Assembly: GCA_016205995.1 (NCBI GenBank)
Contig: JACQSJ010000032.1
Coordinates: 1 to 21,715 of the forward strand
Direction of reading: 5' to 3'
Length of the DNA stretch: 21,715 nt
Origin: Candidatus Uhrbacteria bacterium
Lineage (GTDB): Bacteria; Patescibacteriota; Patescibacteriia; UBA9934; GWF2-40-263
Both the position numbers and the translations under genes were made by a program. Below, piece after piece: positions 1-6,513 of the stretch. Numbering within the stretch: the first letter of the stretch is position 1; the number at the start of each line of letters is the position of its first letter. Below the pieces are notes generated by a model that was not told the DNA's origin, did not search any database, and saw only the letters and a program-made list of their open reading frames with translations.

Positions 1-1254
1 CTGGGGCTTGTCGCTTTGGGCAGCGCACCGATCGCGTTGGCGATTTCAAAACGCAGTGAACGGACGCTGGATCCGCTTATTAAAAAGACGTATGAGAATG
101 AGGGCGAAGTCGCCCAGGAGATCGAGGAGCAGATTGGCGCGCATCAGGAAATTGTGCTCGGCGGTATGCGCGAGGACATGGCATCGCGCATTCAAGAGCT
201 TTCCACCAAAGCCAATACGCTTGCGCTTGAACGCCGCGAAGCGCGCCTTGATATGGAGTTTCGCAATGGCTGGGTACTGGGCGGCTCGGTTATTGCCGGA
301 TTGACAGCCGGAGGCGTGGCGATGCGCGAGGCGGGCGTGGGTAATGCGGGGGACATTGTCGCCTCGCTTGTCTATGCAGGGATGTTCCGGCAGGCGTTTG
401 ACTCGTTGCTGCGCAACGACAATGCGCTGTTGGAAAGCATCAAGGCGATCGTGGAAATGGAAGAGGTGTTTAACGGGTACGCCAGGGACGAGAAAGCGGA
501 AGATCGAAACCGCGTGGGCGCCTCGACGCTCCCCGATTTTTCGATCCGTGTTGAAGACGTGGGGTTAGAGATTGATGGTAGACAGATTTTGTCAGGATTG
601 GATTTTTCCGTGCCAGCCGGAGGCGTGGTGCGGCTGGAAGGCAAGAGCGGGGAGGGTAAGACGACGCTGGTGAGTTTGTTGAGCGGGTATTATGAGCCCA
701 CGAGCGGACAGGTTCGGTTAGGCGGAATGGATGTGCAAGCGGTGAAAAAGACAGGGCCGGATGCGCTCTATACGCGCATGGCGTACTTGAGCCAACATCC
801 GTATGTTTTCGATTCCGGGAATCTGCGCGAGAATCTCGCCTTTGGCAATACGGACGTCGATGACGCAGCTATGCGCACGGTGTTGGAGGAGCTGGGATTG
901 GCAAAGCGGTTTTCCGCACACGGCAAAGTAGACGTGGAAAGCAAGGTTGCGGGCTTAAGCGGCGGGGAGCGCGCGAGGCTCGGGCTGGCGAGGGTGTTGT
1001 TGAAGATTCGTTCACAGGAAAACGGCGGGGTGGTGTTTCTGGATCAGGCCACCGAGGAGCTGGACGAAGAAACGGAAGCCCAAGTAGCGGCCATTCTGGT
1101 CAAAGAGAAACGTGAGCGTCCTGACACGACGTTCGTCATCATCTCCCATCGGTCTGATTTTATTCGCGCGCTTGAGCATCCGCTAGACGGCGGAGAGGGT
1201 CTCACCGTCCAGCGCGTGCGTGTGGGCGGGGACGCGAAGGAGGCTGTGGCGTGA
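1..1254 (+). CDS. ABC exporter subunit, ATP-binding C-terminal part (5' truncated)
   Basis: The frame is open at the first base of the window, so the true start and most of the membrane domain lie upstream. About the first 170 visible residues resemble the end of a type I exporter membrane domain: a long charged helix, a hydrophobic stretch (about nt 265-400), and a helix leading into the nucleotide-binding domain. That domain follows at about nt 535-1180. Walker A is GKSGEGKTT (nt 640-666), the Q-loop is in YLSQHPYVF, the signature is LSGGERARLGLAR, and the switch histidine is in IISHRSD. Walker B reads VVFLDQATEELD, so glutamine (nt 1045-1047) replaces the usual catalytic glutamate. Such a degenerate site is known from heterodimeric exporters, so I infer an inner-membrane exporter half-subunit with an off-window partner. 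The substrate cannot be told. The TGA stop is followed by a palindrome and lepB. Confidence 0.85.
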   Translation: MGLVALGSAPIALAISKRSERTLDPLIKKTYENEGEVAQEIEEQIGAHQEIVLGGMREDMASRIQELSTKANTLALERREARLDMEFRNGWVLGGSVIAGLTAGGVAMREAGVGNAGDIVASLVYAGMFRQAFDSLLRNDNALLESIKAIVEMEEVFNGYARDEKAEDRNRVGASTLPDFSIRVEDVGLEIDGRQILSGLDFSVPAGGVVRLEGKSGEGKTTLVSLLSGYYEPTSGQVRLGGMDVQAVKKTGPDALYTRMAYLSQHPYVFDSGNLRENLAFGNTDVDDAAMRTVLEELGLAKRFSAHGKVDVESKVAGLSGGERARLGLARVLLKIRSQENGGVVFLDQATEELDEETEAQVAAILVKEKRERPDTTFVIISHRSDFIRALEHPLDGGEGLTVQRVRVGGDAKEAVA

Positions 1255-1259
1255 CGCTT

Positions 1260-1285
1260 GCCACGTCGGTCGCGACCGACGTGGC
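1260..1285. repeat. 26-bp perfect palindrome between ABC gene and lepB
   Basis: The segment is self-complementary over all 26 bases, with core CGTCGGTCGCGACCGACG and no unpaired loop in the DNA. It lies six bases after the ABC stop. A T-run occurs only about 14 bases downstream (about 1299-1303), so it is not a standard intrinsic terminator. It may act as an RNA stem protecting the 3' end of the ABC transcript, or be a copy of a dispersed palindromic repeat. Confidence 0.75.
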
Positions 1286-1326
1286 TTGCCCCAGCCCGTT
1301 TTTCTTGATAGGCTGGCAACATCTTT

Positions 1327-1932
1327 ATGTCGTCGCGATTTTCGCAGTTTGAGGACAAGCTCTACGAACGATTCGGGCCGGTGGGTGGCGCGGTGGCAGC
1401 ATTTTTGTTGGAGGTCGTCCAGATCGTCGTGATCTCAAGCGCGATCATCTTTCCGATCCGCCTCTTGATCATCCAGCCGTTTTACGTGAAGGGGGCGAGC
1501 ATGGAACCCAACTTCTACGACCACGAGTACCTTATCATCGACGAAGTGACGTATCGGTTCCGCGAGCCCATGCGCGGCGAGATCGTCGTGTTCAAGTATC
1601 CGCGTGACGATACACAATACTTCATCAAGCGTGTGGTGGCGCTTCCCGGCGAGACGGTAGAAGTGACCAATGGAAGCATCACCATCTACAACGTGGAGCA
1701 TCCAAACGGATTGGTCTTGGAAGAAGCTTACCTTCAGGAACAGACGACTGGAAAAGCTCGTGTGACTCTGGGAGAGGACGAATATTATGTCCTGGGTGAT
1801 AATAGAGATTCGTCTCTGGACTCACGAAGCTTCGGTCCGGTCGCTCGCAAGTTCGTGACAGGCCGTGTTTGGGTACGAGGTCTGCCACTCTCCCGCATCG
1901 GCACGTTCGATGTCCCCATCTATAATCTCTAA
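1327..1932 (+). CDS. lepB: Signal peptidase I
   Basis: This 201-residue protein matches type I signal peptidases, which remove signal peptides from exported proteins on the outer face of the cytoplasmic membrane. It has one hydrophobic segment at about residues 22-50. The nucleophile motif GASMEP follows, with Ser58. The general-base motif FIKRVVALPGE has Lys101. The box-E motif GDNRDSSLDSRSFGP is near residues 157-171. Length and motif order are normal. The ATG start gives the expected N-terminal cytoplasmic helix and anchor; no clear Shine-Dalgarno site precedes it. The gene sits downstream of an exporter and shortly upstream of several genes encoding signal-peptide-bearing surface proteins, which are plausible substrates (inference). 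A possible hisS promoter overlaps its last codons. Confidence 0.95.
   Translation: MSSRFSQFEDKLYERFGPVGGAVAAFLLEVVQIVVISSAIIFPIRLLIIQPFYVKGASMEPNFYDHEYLIIDEVTYRFREPMRGEIVVFKYPRDDTQYFIKRVVALPGETVEVTNGSITIYNVEHPNGLVLEEAYLQEQTTGKARVTLGEDEYYVLGDNRDSSLDSRSFGPVARKFVTGRVWVRGLPLSRIGTFDVPIYNL
1898..1926 (+). promoter_or_regulatory. Possible sigma70-type promoter for hisS, inside the 3' end of lepB
   Basis: The -35 candidate is TCGGCA (1898-1903, 4/6 match), followed by a 17-base spacer and a perfect -10 TATAAT (1921-1926). Transcription would begin near 1933, at the lepB stop, and run through the 1938-2021 inverted repeat before reaching hisS. The TATAAT also encodes the Tyr-Asn near the LepB C-terminus, so chance is possible. 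Confidence 0.4.
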
Positions 1933-1937
1933 CCTTT

Positions 1938-2021
1938 TGTCATCCCGACGACCAACGGGAGGAGGGATCTCTTCAGCGCAGGAGATCCCTCCCCCTCGAC
2001 AAGCTCGGGGTCGGGGTGACA
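1938..2021. repeat. Composite inverted repeat between lepB and hisS
   Basis: The outer arms TGTCATCCCGAC (1938-1949) and GTCGGGGTGACA (2010-2021) are complementary with one mismatch, which becomes a G-U pair in one RNA strand. The inner arms GGAGGGATCTC (1961-1971) and GAGATCCCTCC (1982-1992) are perfectly complementary around a 10-base loop. The right half also contains a small hairpin, CCCTCGACAAGCTCGGG. From memory, repeats of the GTCATCCCGA/CTCGACAAGCTCGG type are scattered through many unrelated bacterial genomes, so this is probably a dispersed palindromic (REP/MITE-like) element. No T-run follows, so it is not a normal terminator. Confidence 0.75.
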
Positions 2022-2030
2022 CGACGAAGT

Positions 2031-3461
2031 ATGTATCCCAAAAAGAAGGTGGCTCCCCAGAAGGAGTCGGCTCCCAAGAAAGTTCTCAAGGAGGAGCCTA
2101 AGAAAGATCTCGAGGAGGAAGCCGAGAAGTCTGGCAAGACGTTTGAGTTATTGCGCGGGTTCCGCGATATCCTTCCAGAAGACCAGGGGAGGTGGAATTT
2201 GGTGCGCGATACCATTCGGTCGATTGCTGAGTCGTATAGTTTTGACCGCATCGACCTGCCGATTTTGGAGCGCTCAGACTTGTTCCAGCGTACCATCGGC
2301 AAGGGAACCGACATCGTCGAAAAAGAGATGTACGTCTTTACCGATCCGTCCAACCGTTCCGTGGCGTTGCGCCCAGAAGCGACCGCCAGTGCCGCGCGTG
2401 CGTACATTAGCCACGGCATGCTCGACCGCCCGCAGCCGGTCAAGATGTGGTACCTGGGGCCCATGTTCCGCCACGACCGCCCGCAAGCCGGCCGCTATCG
2501 ACAGTTCTATCAGGCCGGGTTTGAGAGCTTTGGTGTGGACGAGCCGATCGTGGACGCGCAGCTCATCGTGATCGCTCACCAGATTTTCAAGCAGCTGGGC
2601 CTGGACGTGAAGGTGGAGATCAACTCGATTGGCACCTCAGAGTGCCGTGCGGCGTATCTCACGGAGCTTGTTTCCTACTTCCGCGCTCACCGCAGCAAGC
2701 TCTCCGAAGACGACAAGCGACGGCTCCAGAAAAATCCGCTTCGCATCCTGGACAGCAAGGAAGAGGTGACGCGTGAGCTCCTGCAAGGCGCGCCGCAGAT
2801 CCTGGATTGGCTTGACGAGAAGAGCAAGGAGCACTTCATGAAGGTGCTTGAGTTCCTGGAGGAGGTGGATGTCCCTTACGTGCTCAACCCCTACCTGGTG
2901 CGGGGACTGGATTATTACACGCACAGCGTATTTGAGTTCGTCCTTGCCGATGACACAGGTGACGGCTCCCAAAGCGCCTTGGGCGGGGGAGGCCGGTATG
3001 ATGGGCTGGTTGAACTTCTTGGAGGGCGTGCCACGCCCGCGTGTGGGTTCGCCCTTGGGTTAGAGCGCATCGTGCGCGCGCTGGAAGCCAAAGGGGTCAA
3101 TCCTCCGGAGCGCCCGCAGCCCCGCGTGTTTTTTGCCCAGTTGGGCGATGCCTCGCGGCGCGTGGGCCTCAAACTTTATGAAGAGTTTCGTCAGGCCGGG
3201 ATTCCGGTCGCGGAGGCGTTTGGGAAGAACGCCCTCAAGGGGCAGCTCGAGGCCGCCAACAAGCTAGGGGTAGAACTCACCCTCATCTTGGGACAAAAAG
3301 AAGTGCTCGACGGCACGATCATTATTCGCGAGATGGAGTCCGGAGCCCAGGAGATTGTGGATGTCAAGAAGGTGGTGGGGTTGGTGAAAAAGAAGTTAGA
3401 GCTTGACAAAACCGTTCCTTTTTCGGATACTGCCAGCGCATTAATTCTTCCAAATTCGTAA
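2031..3461 (+). CDS. hisS: Histidyl-tRNA synthetase
   Basis: This class II aminoacyl-tRNA synthetase charges tRNA-His in the cytoplasm. From the ATG the protein has 476 residues. Landmarks are RGFRDILPED near residue 42 (N-terminal family signature), motif 2 MFRHDRPQAGRYRQF (about 145-159), the His-specific motif LVRGLDYYTH (289-298), motif 3 around PACGFALGLERI (336-347), and a C-terminal anticodon-binding domain (about 361-454). The first 36 or so residues are a Lys/Glu-rich extension not found in typical HisS. I chose ATG 2031 over the in-frame GTG at 2016 because that GTG lies in the arm of the 1938-2021 repeat. Neither start has a convincing Shine-Dalgarno site. rpsU starts 10 bases after the stop. 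Confidence 0.95.
   Translation: MYPKKKVAPQKESAPKKVLKEEPKKDLEEEAEKSGKTFELLRGFRDILPEDQGRWNLVRDTIRSIAESYSFDRIDLPILERSDLFQRTIGKGTDIVEKEMYVFTDPSNRSVALRPEATASAARAYISHGMLDRPQPVKMWYLGPMFRHDRPQAGRYRQFYQAGFESFGVDEPIVDAQLIVIAHQIFKQLGLDVKVEINSIGTSECRAAYLTELVSYFRAHRSKLSEDDKRRLQKNPLRILDSKEEVTRELLQGAPQILDWLDEKSKEHFMKVLEFLEEVDVPYVLNPYLVRGLDYYTHSVFEFVLADDTGDGSQSALGGGGRYDGLVELLGGRATPACGFALGLERIVRALEAKGVNPPERPQPRVFFAQLGDASRRVGLKLYEEFRQAGIPVAEAFGKNALKGQLEAANKLGVELTLILGQKEVLDGTIIIREMESGAQEIVDVKKVVGLVKKKLELDKTVPFSDTASALILPNS
3403..3431 (+). promoter_or_regulatory. Possible promoter for rpsU-yqeY inside the 3' end of hisS
   Basis: A perfect -35 TTGACA (3403-3408) is followed by 17 bases and GATACT (3426-3431, 4/6 match to TATAAT). 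Transcription would start near 3438, about 34 bases before the rpsU start codon. It lies within hisS coding sequence. It would allow the ribosomal protein gene to be transcribed separately from hisS. Confidence 0.4.
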
Positions 3462-3471
3462 TAGAAACCTT

Positions 3472-3720
3472 GTGGTCAACGTAAAACGTAAAAAAGGGGA
3501 GAGCTTTGAGAGCCTCTACCGACGCTTCTCACGACGCGTGCAGCAGAGCGGAAGCATGCTTCAAGTCAGGAAGACGCGCTTCCATACAGACGAGCCTAAC
3601 AAGACGAAGGTTAAGAAGAGTGCCCTGCGACGTCTCGTATCCCGAGCGCGCCGTGAGTACTTGATCCGCGTCGGACAGCTGGACGAGACCGTGCGCCCTC
3701 AGGGTGGTCATCGTCGATAG
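3472..3720 (+). CDS. rpsU: Small ribosomal subunit protein bS21
   Basis: This 82-residue, strongly basic protein matches bS21, which sits near the anti-Shine-Dalgarno end of 16S rRNA on the 30S subunit. The family core is visible as LYRRFSRRVQQSGSMLQVRK followed by an aromatic-containing basic stretch (RFHTDEPNKTKVKK) and an Arg-rich helix. It starts at GTG 3472; no in-frame ATG lies before the conserved core, and no clear Shine-Dalgarno site is seen. It follows hisS by 10 bases and precedes yqeY by 39 bases. The C-terminal tail beyond the Arg-rich helix (GQLDETVRPQGGHRR) is longer than in short bS21 versions. Confidence 0.88.
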   Translation: MVNVKRKKGESFESLYRRFSRRVQQSGSMLQVRKTRFHTDEPNKTKVKKSALRRLVSRARREYLIRVGQLDETVRPQGGHRR

Positions 3721-3734
3721 GAAAGGGACTCGAG

Positions 3735-3752
3735 GGCTACAAAGGCTACAAG
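3735..3752 (+). repeat. Two tandem 9-bp repeats before yqeY
   Basis: GGCTACAAA and GGCTACAAG stand side by side in the 39-base rpsU-yqeY spacer. The end of the second copy forms the AAGGA ribosome binding site (3750-3754), five bases before the yqeY ATG. A comparable 9-bp tandem array occurs at 17830-17856. Confidence 0.7.
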
Positions 3753-3759
3753 GAATACT

Positions 3760-4515
3760 ATGAGCCTGACAAGCATCATCACCGATCACATGAAGGCTGC
3801 CATGAAAGCCAAAGACAGCGCAACGCTTTCCACGTTGCGCTTGCTGGTTTCAGCGATGAAGAACAAGAAGATCGATGTCCAGCATGACCTCTCCGACGCG
3901 GAGGTGACGGATGTGGTGAAGAGCCAGGTGAAACAGCTGAAGGACTCCATCGAATCGTTCAAGGCGGGTGGACGTGAGGACTTGGCAACAAGTGCCCAGA
4001 CGGAAGTGGTGGTGCTTGAGCAGTACCTTCCCACGCAGATGAGCGACGAAGATTTGGCTCGTATCGTAAATGAAGTCGTGGAGAAAAGCGGAGCCACGAG
4101 CAAAGCCGATATGGGCAAAGTGATGGGAGCGGCGATGACCGCCGTGGCCGGAAGAGCAGATGGCTCGCGGGTGAAAGAGATCGTTGGAACTCTCCTGCAC
4201 GCGTTTGTGCCTGTCCTGGTTGGTTTGGGTCTCTTTTCCCTGGACGCCCATGCGGCCGTGCCACTCATCGAGAATTTTACGGATGGGCCTTCCTACTTCG
4301 AGTTTATGCTACGGATTGTCCGGGTGCTCATGCTGTGGCTGGGTATCATCGCCGTCACGCTCATCCTCAACGGCGGGTTTCAGTACATGATTGCGTCTTA
4401 CCGGGACGAAGAACATACTTCCGCCCTCTCGAAAATGACCTACGGCATTTTTGCCACCCTCATCATCGCCGGTCTCTTTGCCTTCTTCACGCTGGTGCTG
4501 AGGGAAATAGGATAA
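3760..4515 (+). CDS. yqeY: YqeY-domain protein continuing into a signal peptide-like segment and pilin-like membrane module
   Basis: Residues 1-146 form a complete GatB/YqeY domain. Marks are LRLLVSAMKNKKID near 27-39, LEQYLPTQMS near 86-95, and DMGKVMGAAMTAVAGRADGS near 117-136, where free-standing YqeY proteins end. The role of YqeY is not settled; it resembles the tRNA-binding tail of GatB amidotransferase. Instead of stopping, the frame continues into a hydrophobic stretch ending LDAHAA, which looks like a signal peptidase site after Ala165. Then come two membrane helices (about 184-206 and 227-247). These resemble the VirB2/TrbC-like modules of the next two genes, with an IIAVTLILNGGFQYM-type first helix. 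An AAGGA site lies five bases before the ATG. The product may be a true fusion, or the second part may be made separately from an internal GTG at 4171. A terminator follows directly. Confidence 0.8.
   Translation: MSLTSIITDHMKAAMKAKDSATLSTLRLLVSAMKNKKIDVQHDLSDAEVTDVVKSQVKQLKDSIESFKAGGREDLATSAQTEVVVLEQYLPTQMSDEDLARIVNEVVEKSGATSKADMGKVMGAAMTAVAGRADGSRVKEIVGTLLHAFVPVLVGLGLFSLDAHAAVPLIENFTDGPSYFEFMLRIVRVLMLWLGIIAVTLILNGGFQYMIASYRDEEHTSALSKMTYGIFATLIIAGLFAFFTLVLREIG
4171..4515 (+). CDS. Possible internally initiated pilin-like precursor (alternative start within yqeY frame)
   Basis: An in-frame GTG at 4171 would begin a 114-residue protein. Its first 28 residues look like a full signal peptide (MKEIVGTLLHAFVPVLVGLG, then FSLDAHA, cleavage before Ala-Val). 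The mature part would be about 86 residues with two membrane helices, the size expected of a VirB2/T4SS-like pilin. A second in-frame GTG lies at 4207. No good Shine-Dalgarno site is seen, so this is a hypothesis that explains why a secretion signal sits in the middle of a cytoplasmic-type protein. Confidence 0.3.
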   Translation: MKEIVGTLLHAFVPVLVGLGLFSLDAHAAVPLIENFTDGPSYFEFMLRIVRVLMLWLGIIAVTLILNGGFQYMIASYRDEEHTSALSKMTYGIFATLIIAGLFAFFTLVLREIG

Positions 4516-4528
4516 TGCACGGACAAAC

Positions 4529-4557
4529 AAAAGAACGGGCTCGGCTCGTTTTTTTGT
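4529..4557 (+). terminator. Rho-independent terminator after the hisS-rpsU-yqeY block
   Basis: The sequence forms a stem of AAAAGAACGGGC with GCTCGTTTTTTT (including two G-U pairs) around a TCG loop, running into seven T residues. It begins 13 bases after the yqeY-fusion stop and cleanly separates that block from the surface-protein genes. Confidence 0.85.
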
Positions 4558-4570
4558 TTCTATCCACATC

Positions 4571-4605
4571 TTTACACTGCCGGACACGCGCAGATGCGCT
4601 ACAAT
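4571..4605 (+). promoter_or_regulatory. Weak promoter candidate for the surface-protein operon
   Basis: A good -10, TACAAT, lies at 4600-4605, just after the terminator. At the ideal 17-base spacing the -35 is poor (CTGCCG, 4577-4582). TTTACA at 4571-4576 is closer to consensus but 23 bases away. The start would be near 4612, leaving a leader of about 18 bases with GAGG at 4617-4620 before ATG 4630. A promoter is expected here because a terminator precedes it. Confidence 0.35.
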
Positions 4606-4629
4606 AGAAGCACGCTGAGGCGGACCCAC

Positions 4630-6510
4630 ATGCATCGACCTCACGACCTTTCATTATTCCGGCACTCTGTGCGCGCGCTCATTCTTTTGATCGTGACGTT
4701 TTGTGTTTTTGGCCTGCTTGTCGTTGCGGCTCCGGCGCAGGCGCAACAGACGGCCTTTGAACAACTCGGTGAGGCCTCCACACTTCCCACAGATTCAATT
4801 GCCATCATCATTGCCCGCGTCATCCGCGTGGCGCTCTCCGTGGTGGGCATCATTTTCGTCTGCCTCATCATTTACGCGGGCTATCTGTATTTCCTCGCCC
4901 GCGGGGAAGCGGAGCCCGTGAAGAAAGCCAAAAGGATTTTCCAGCAGTCCATCATCGGGCTCGTGATCATGTTTTCCGCCTACTCCATTGCCACATTTAT
5001 TCTCAACCGACTACTTGATGCCGCGTTTACCGGAACCTCCGAGGCCATTGCGGATGCGTACTCGGAACCGCTTTCAGGCTCGCTGGGAGGGGGCATCCTC
5101 GATGACCACTATCCTGAACGCGATGCCGTGGACATCCCTCGTAACACTCGCATCTTCGTGAGCTTTAAGGAAGCCATCAACCCCGCGTCCATTATTTCTG
5201 GCTACGACGAGAATCCAGATTCCACCGACCTCAATACGGACGCCGTTCTCATTTACCCAACCGCCACGGGTCCTGGGTCGGCCCTGGCTACTGACGCCGT
5301 CGTAGTGACCTACAACGAGGCCTTTGAGATTTTTGTCTTTGACCCCGTTGGATACCTCGGGAGTTCAGAGGTGGATACCAACTACACGGTCGAGCTCACC
5401 ACCGAGATTGAACGCGCGGACGGTTCGGCCGCATTCTCTGGTGCGTATGCAAGTGGGTATACCTGGACGTTTGAGGTTTCCACGGAGATTGACCTTACGC
5501 CTCCCTATGTGACGAGCGTGGTGCCTGCGGCCAGCTCCGAGGAGCCGCGCAACGTGACCATCGAGATCAACTTCTCGGAAGCTATGGATCCGGTGGCAAC
5601 GACAGGATCGTACATCATCGGCGAGGAGCCGTTGTTCAACAACATCCGGGTATTTGACGAGAGCGGCAACACGGTGGAAGGCACGTTTGAGATCAGCAAC
5701 GCCTACCGTACGATCAGCTTCACCACCATCGATGCGTGTGGCGAGGATCCATGCGGGGATACGATTTATTGCTTGCCGAGTAATCAGCTCATCGAGACGG
5801 TCGTGCGCGCGGCAACGCTCAACGAAGAAGAGATTCCACAGGCAGAACCGATCGGGTTCACGTTTGACGGTGTGGTGGACGCCGCCGCCAATTCGCTTGA
5901 CGGCGATAACGATGGGGACGCGTGTGGATCTGAATCCGACACCATTGCGTGTGAAGACGGGGATGACAACGATAACTACGAGTGGAGCTTTACGACTAAC
6001 GATGAAATCGAGGATACGGTTCCGCAGATTATCGAAGGGGGACTAGACCCAGAGATCGAAGAGGATGAGATTAGCACGAGCGCTAACGTGGAAGTGACCT
6101 TCAATACCTACCTGAAGTCCTCCACGGTCAAGACCAATAGCGTGTCGCTTTGGCCGGATCCATATTATGAGTTTTGGTTCGCCATCCGTAAGGAGAATAA
6201 TGAGACGAATGAACGCACAACGGTCCTTATTGAACATCCGGTGCTGGTGAGTACGGACGAGGGCGGATGGGATTATTGGCCAACGCTTACCAATGAGATC
6301 AAGAGCGCGTATCAGATTTGTATGTATCCAGCCATTGGTCCCGGCGCAAACTGCACAGAAGGTCGCGATGACGATTTCCCCTATTGTTGTAACGGGATCG
6401 CCAGCGCAAACGCCTGTCAGACGGAGGAACAAGAGGCCATCGAAGTCGTTCCGACCCCCGCCAGCATCCCGAATTACACGCTCCCCGATAACACCGAGAC
6501 AGAACTGTAA
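4630..6510 (+). CDS. Ig-like surface protein with VirB2/T4SS-pilin-like membrane module (626 aa)
   Basis: A signal peptide (cleavage after APAQA, residue 38) is followed by two membrane helices (about 66-89 and 107-128). The basic loop between them (VKKAKR) should face the cytoplasm, so the rest lies outside the cell. The module aligns by eye with the N-terminus of the giant protein encoded next (IIARVIRVALSVVGI against IIARLIRTAISFVGV). Three Ig-like domains of the Big_5 type follow, at about 157-287, 288-453 and 454-570. They carry the typical phrases INFSEAMDP and YEWSFTTNDE. Domain two has an Asp-rich, possibly calcium-binding insertion (DGDNDGDACGSESD). A C-terminal Cys patch (YCCNG) and a Pro/Thr tail end the protein. 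ATG 4630 is preferred over the upstream in-frame ATG 4594 because GAGG lies nine bases before it and the probable -10 overlaps the longer start. Function is probably surface structure or adhesion (inference). Confidence 0.8.
   Translation: MHRPHDLSLFRHSVRALILLIVTFCVFGLLVVAAPAQAQQTAFEQLGEASTLPTDSIAIIIARVIRVALSVVGIIFVCLIIYAGYLYFLARGEAEPVKKAKRIFQQSIIGLVIMFSAYSIATFILNRLLDAAFTGTSEAIADAYSEPLSGSLGGGILDDHYPERDAVDIPRNTRIFVSFKEAINPASIISGYDENPDSTDLNTDAVLIYPTATGPGSALATDAVVVTYNEAFEIFVFDPVGYLGSSEVDTNYTVELTTEIERADGSAAFSGAYASGYTWTFEVSTEIDLTPPYVTSVVPAASSEEPRNVTIEINFSEAMDPVATTGSYIIGEEPLFNNIRVFDESGNTVEGTFEISNAYRTISFTTIDACGEDPCGDTIYCLPSNQLIETVVRAATLNEEEIPQAEPIGFTFDGVVDAAANSLDGDNDGDACGSESDTIACEDGDDNDNYEWSFTTNDEIEDTVPQIIEGGLDPEIEEDEISTSANVEVTFNTYLKSSTVKTNSVSLWPDPYYEFWFAIRKENNETNERTTVLIEHPVLVSTDEGGWDYWPTLTNEIKSAYQICMYPAIGPGANCTEGRDDDFPYCCNGIASANACQTEEQEAIEVVPTPASIPNYTLPDNTETEL
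4744..5025 (+). other. VirB2/T4SS-pilin-like two-helix module in the 626-aa protein
   Basis: Mature residues 39-132 form a short acidic lead, helix 1 (about 66-89), a basic loop with KKAKR, and helix 2 (about 107-128). This is the layout of VirB2/TrbC pilins and of the Patescibacteria T4SS-pilin-like family as I remember it. The alignment with the same region of the giant protein is clear by eye and indicates common ancestry. Confidence 0.65.
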
Positions 6511-6513
6511 CCC

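Noticed and set aside
1252..1254. UGA as a sense codon (code 25)
   Set aside because: TGA ends the exporter and ybeY frames exactly where the families end, so the standard bacterial code is used.
1299..1320. Terminator formed by CCAGCC/GGCTGG after the exporter gene
   Set aside because: The T-run falls in the loop rather than after the stem, so it does not fit an intrinsic terminator.
2016..2030. Upstream in-frame GTG start for hisS
   Set aside because: The GTG is part of the right arm of the 1938-2021 inverted repeat and has no ribosome binding site; ATG 2031 is the simpler start.
4594..4629. Upstream in-frame ATG for the 626-aa protein
   Set aside because: It would add a basic stretch before the signal peptide and overlaps the likely -10 box; GAGG is well placed before ATG 4630.
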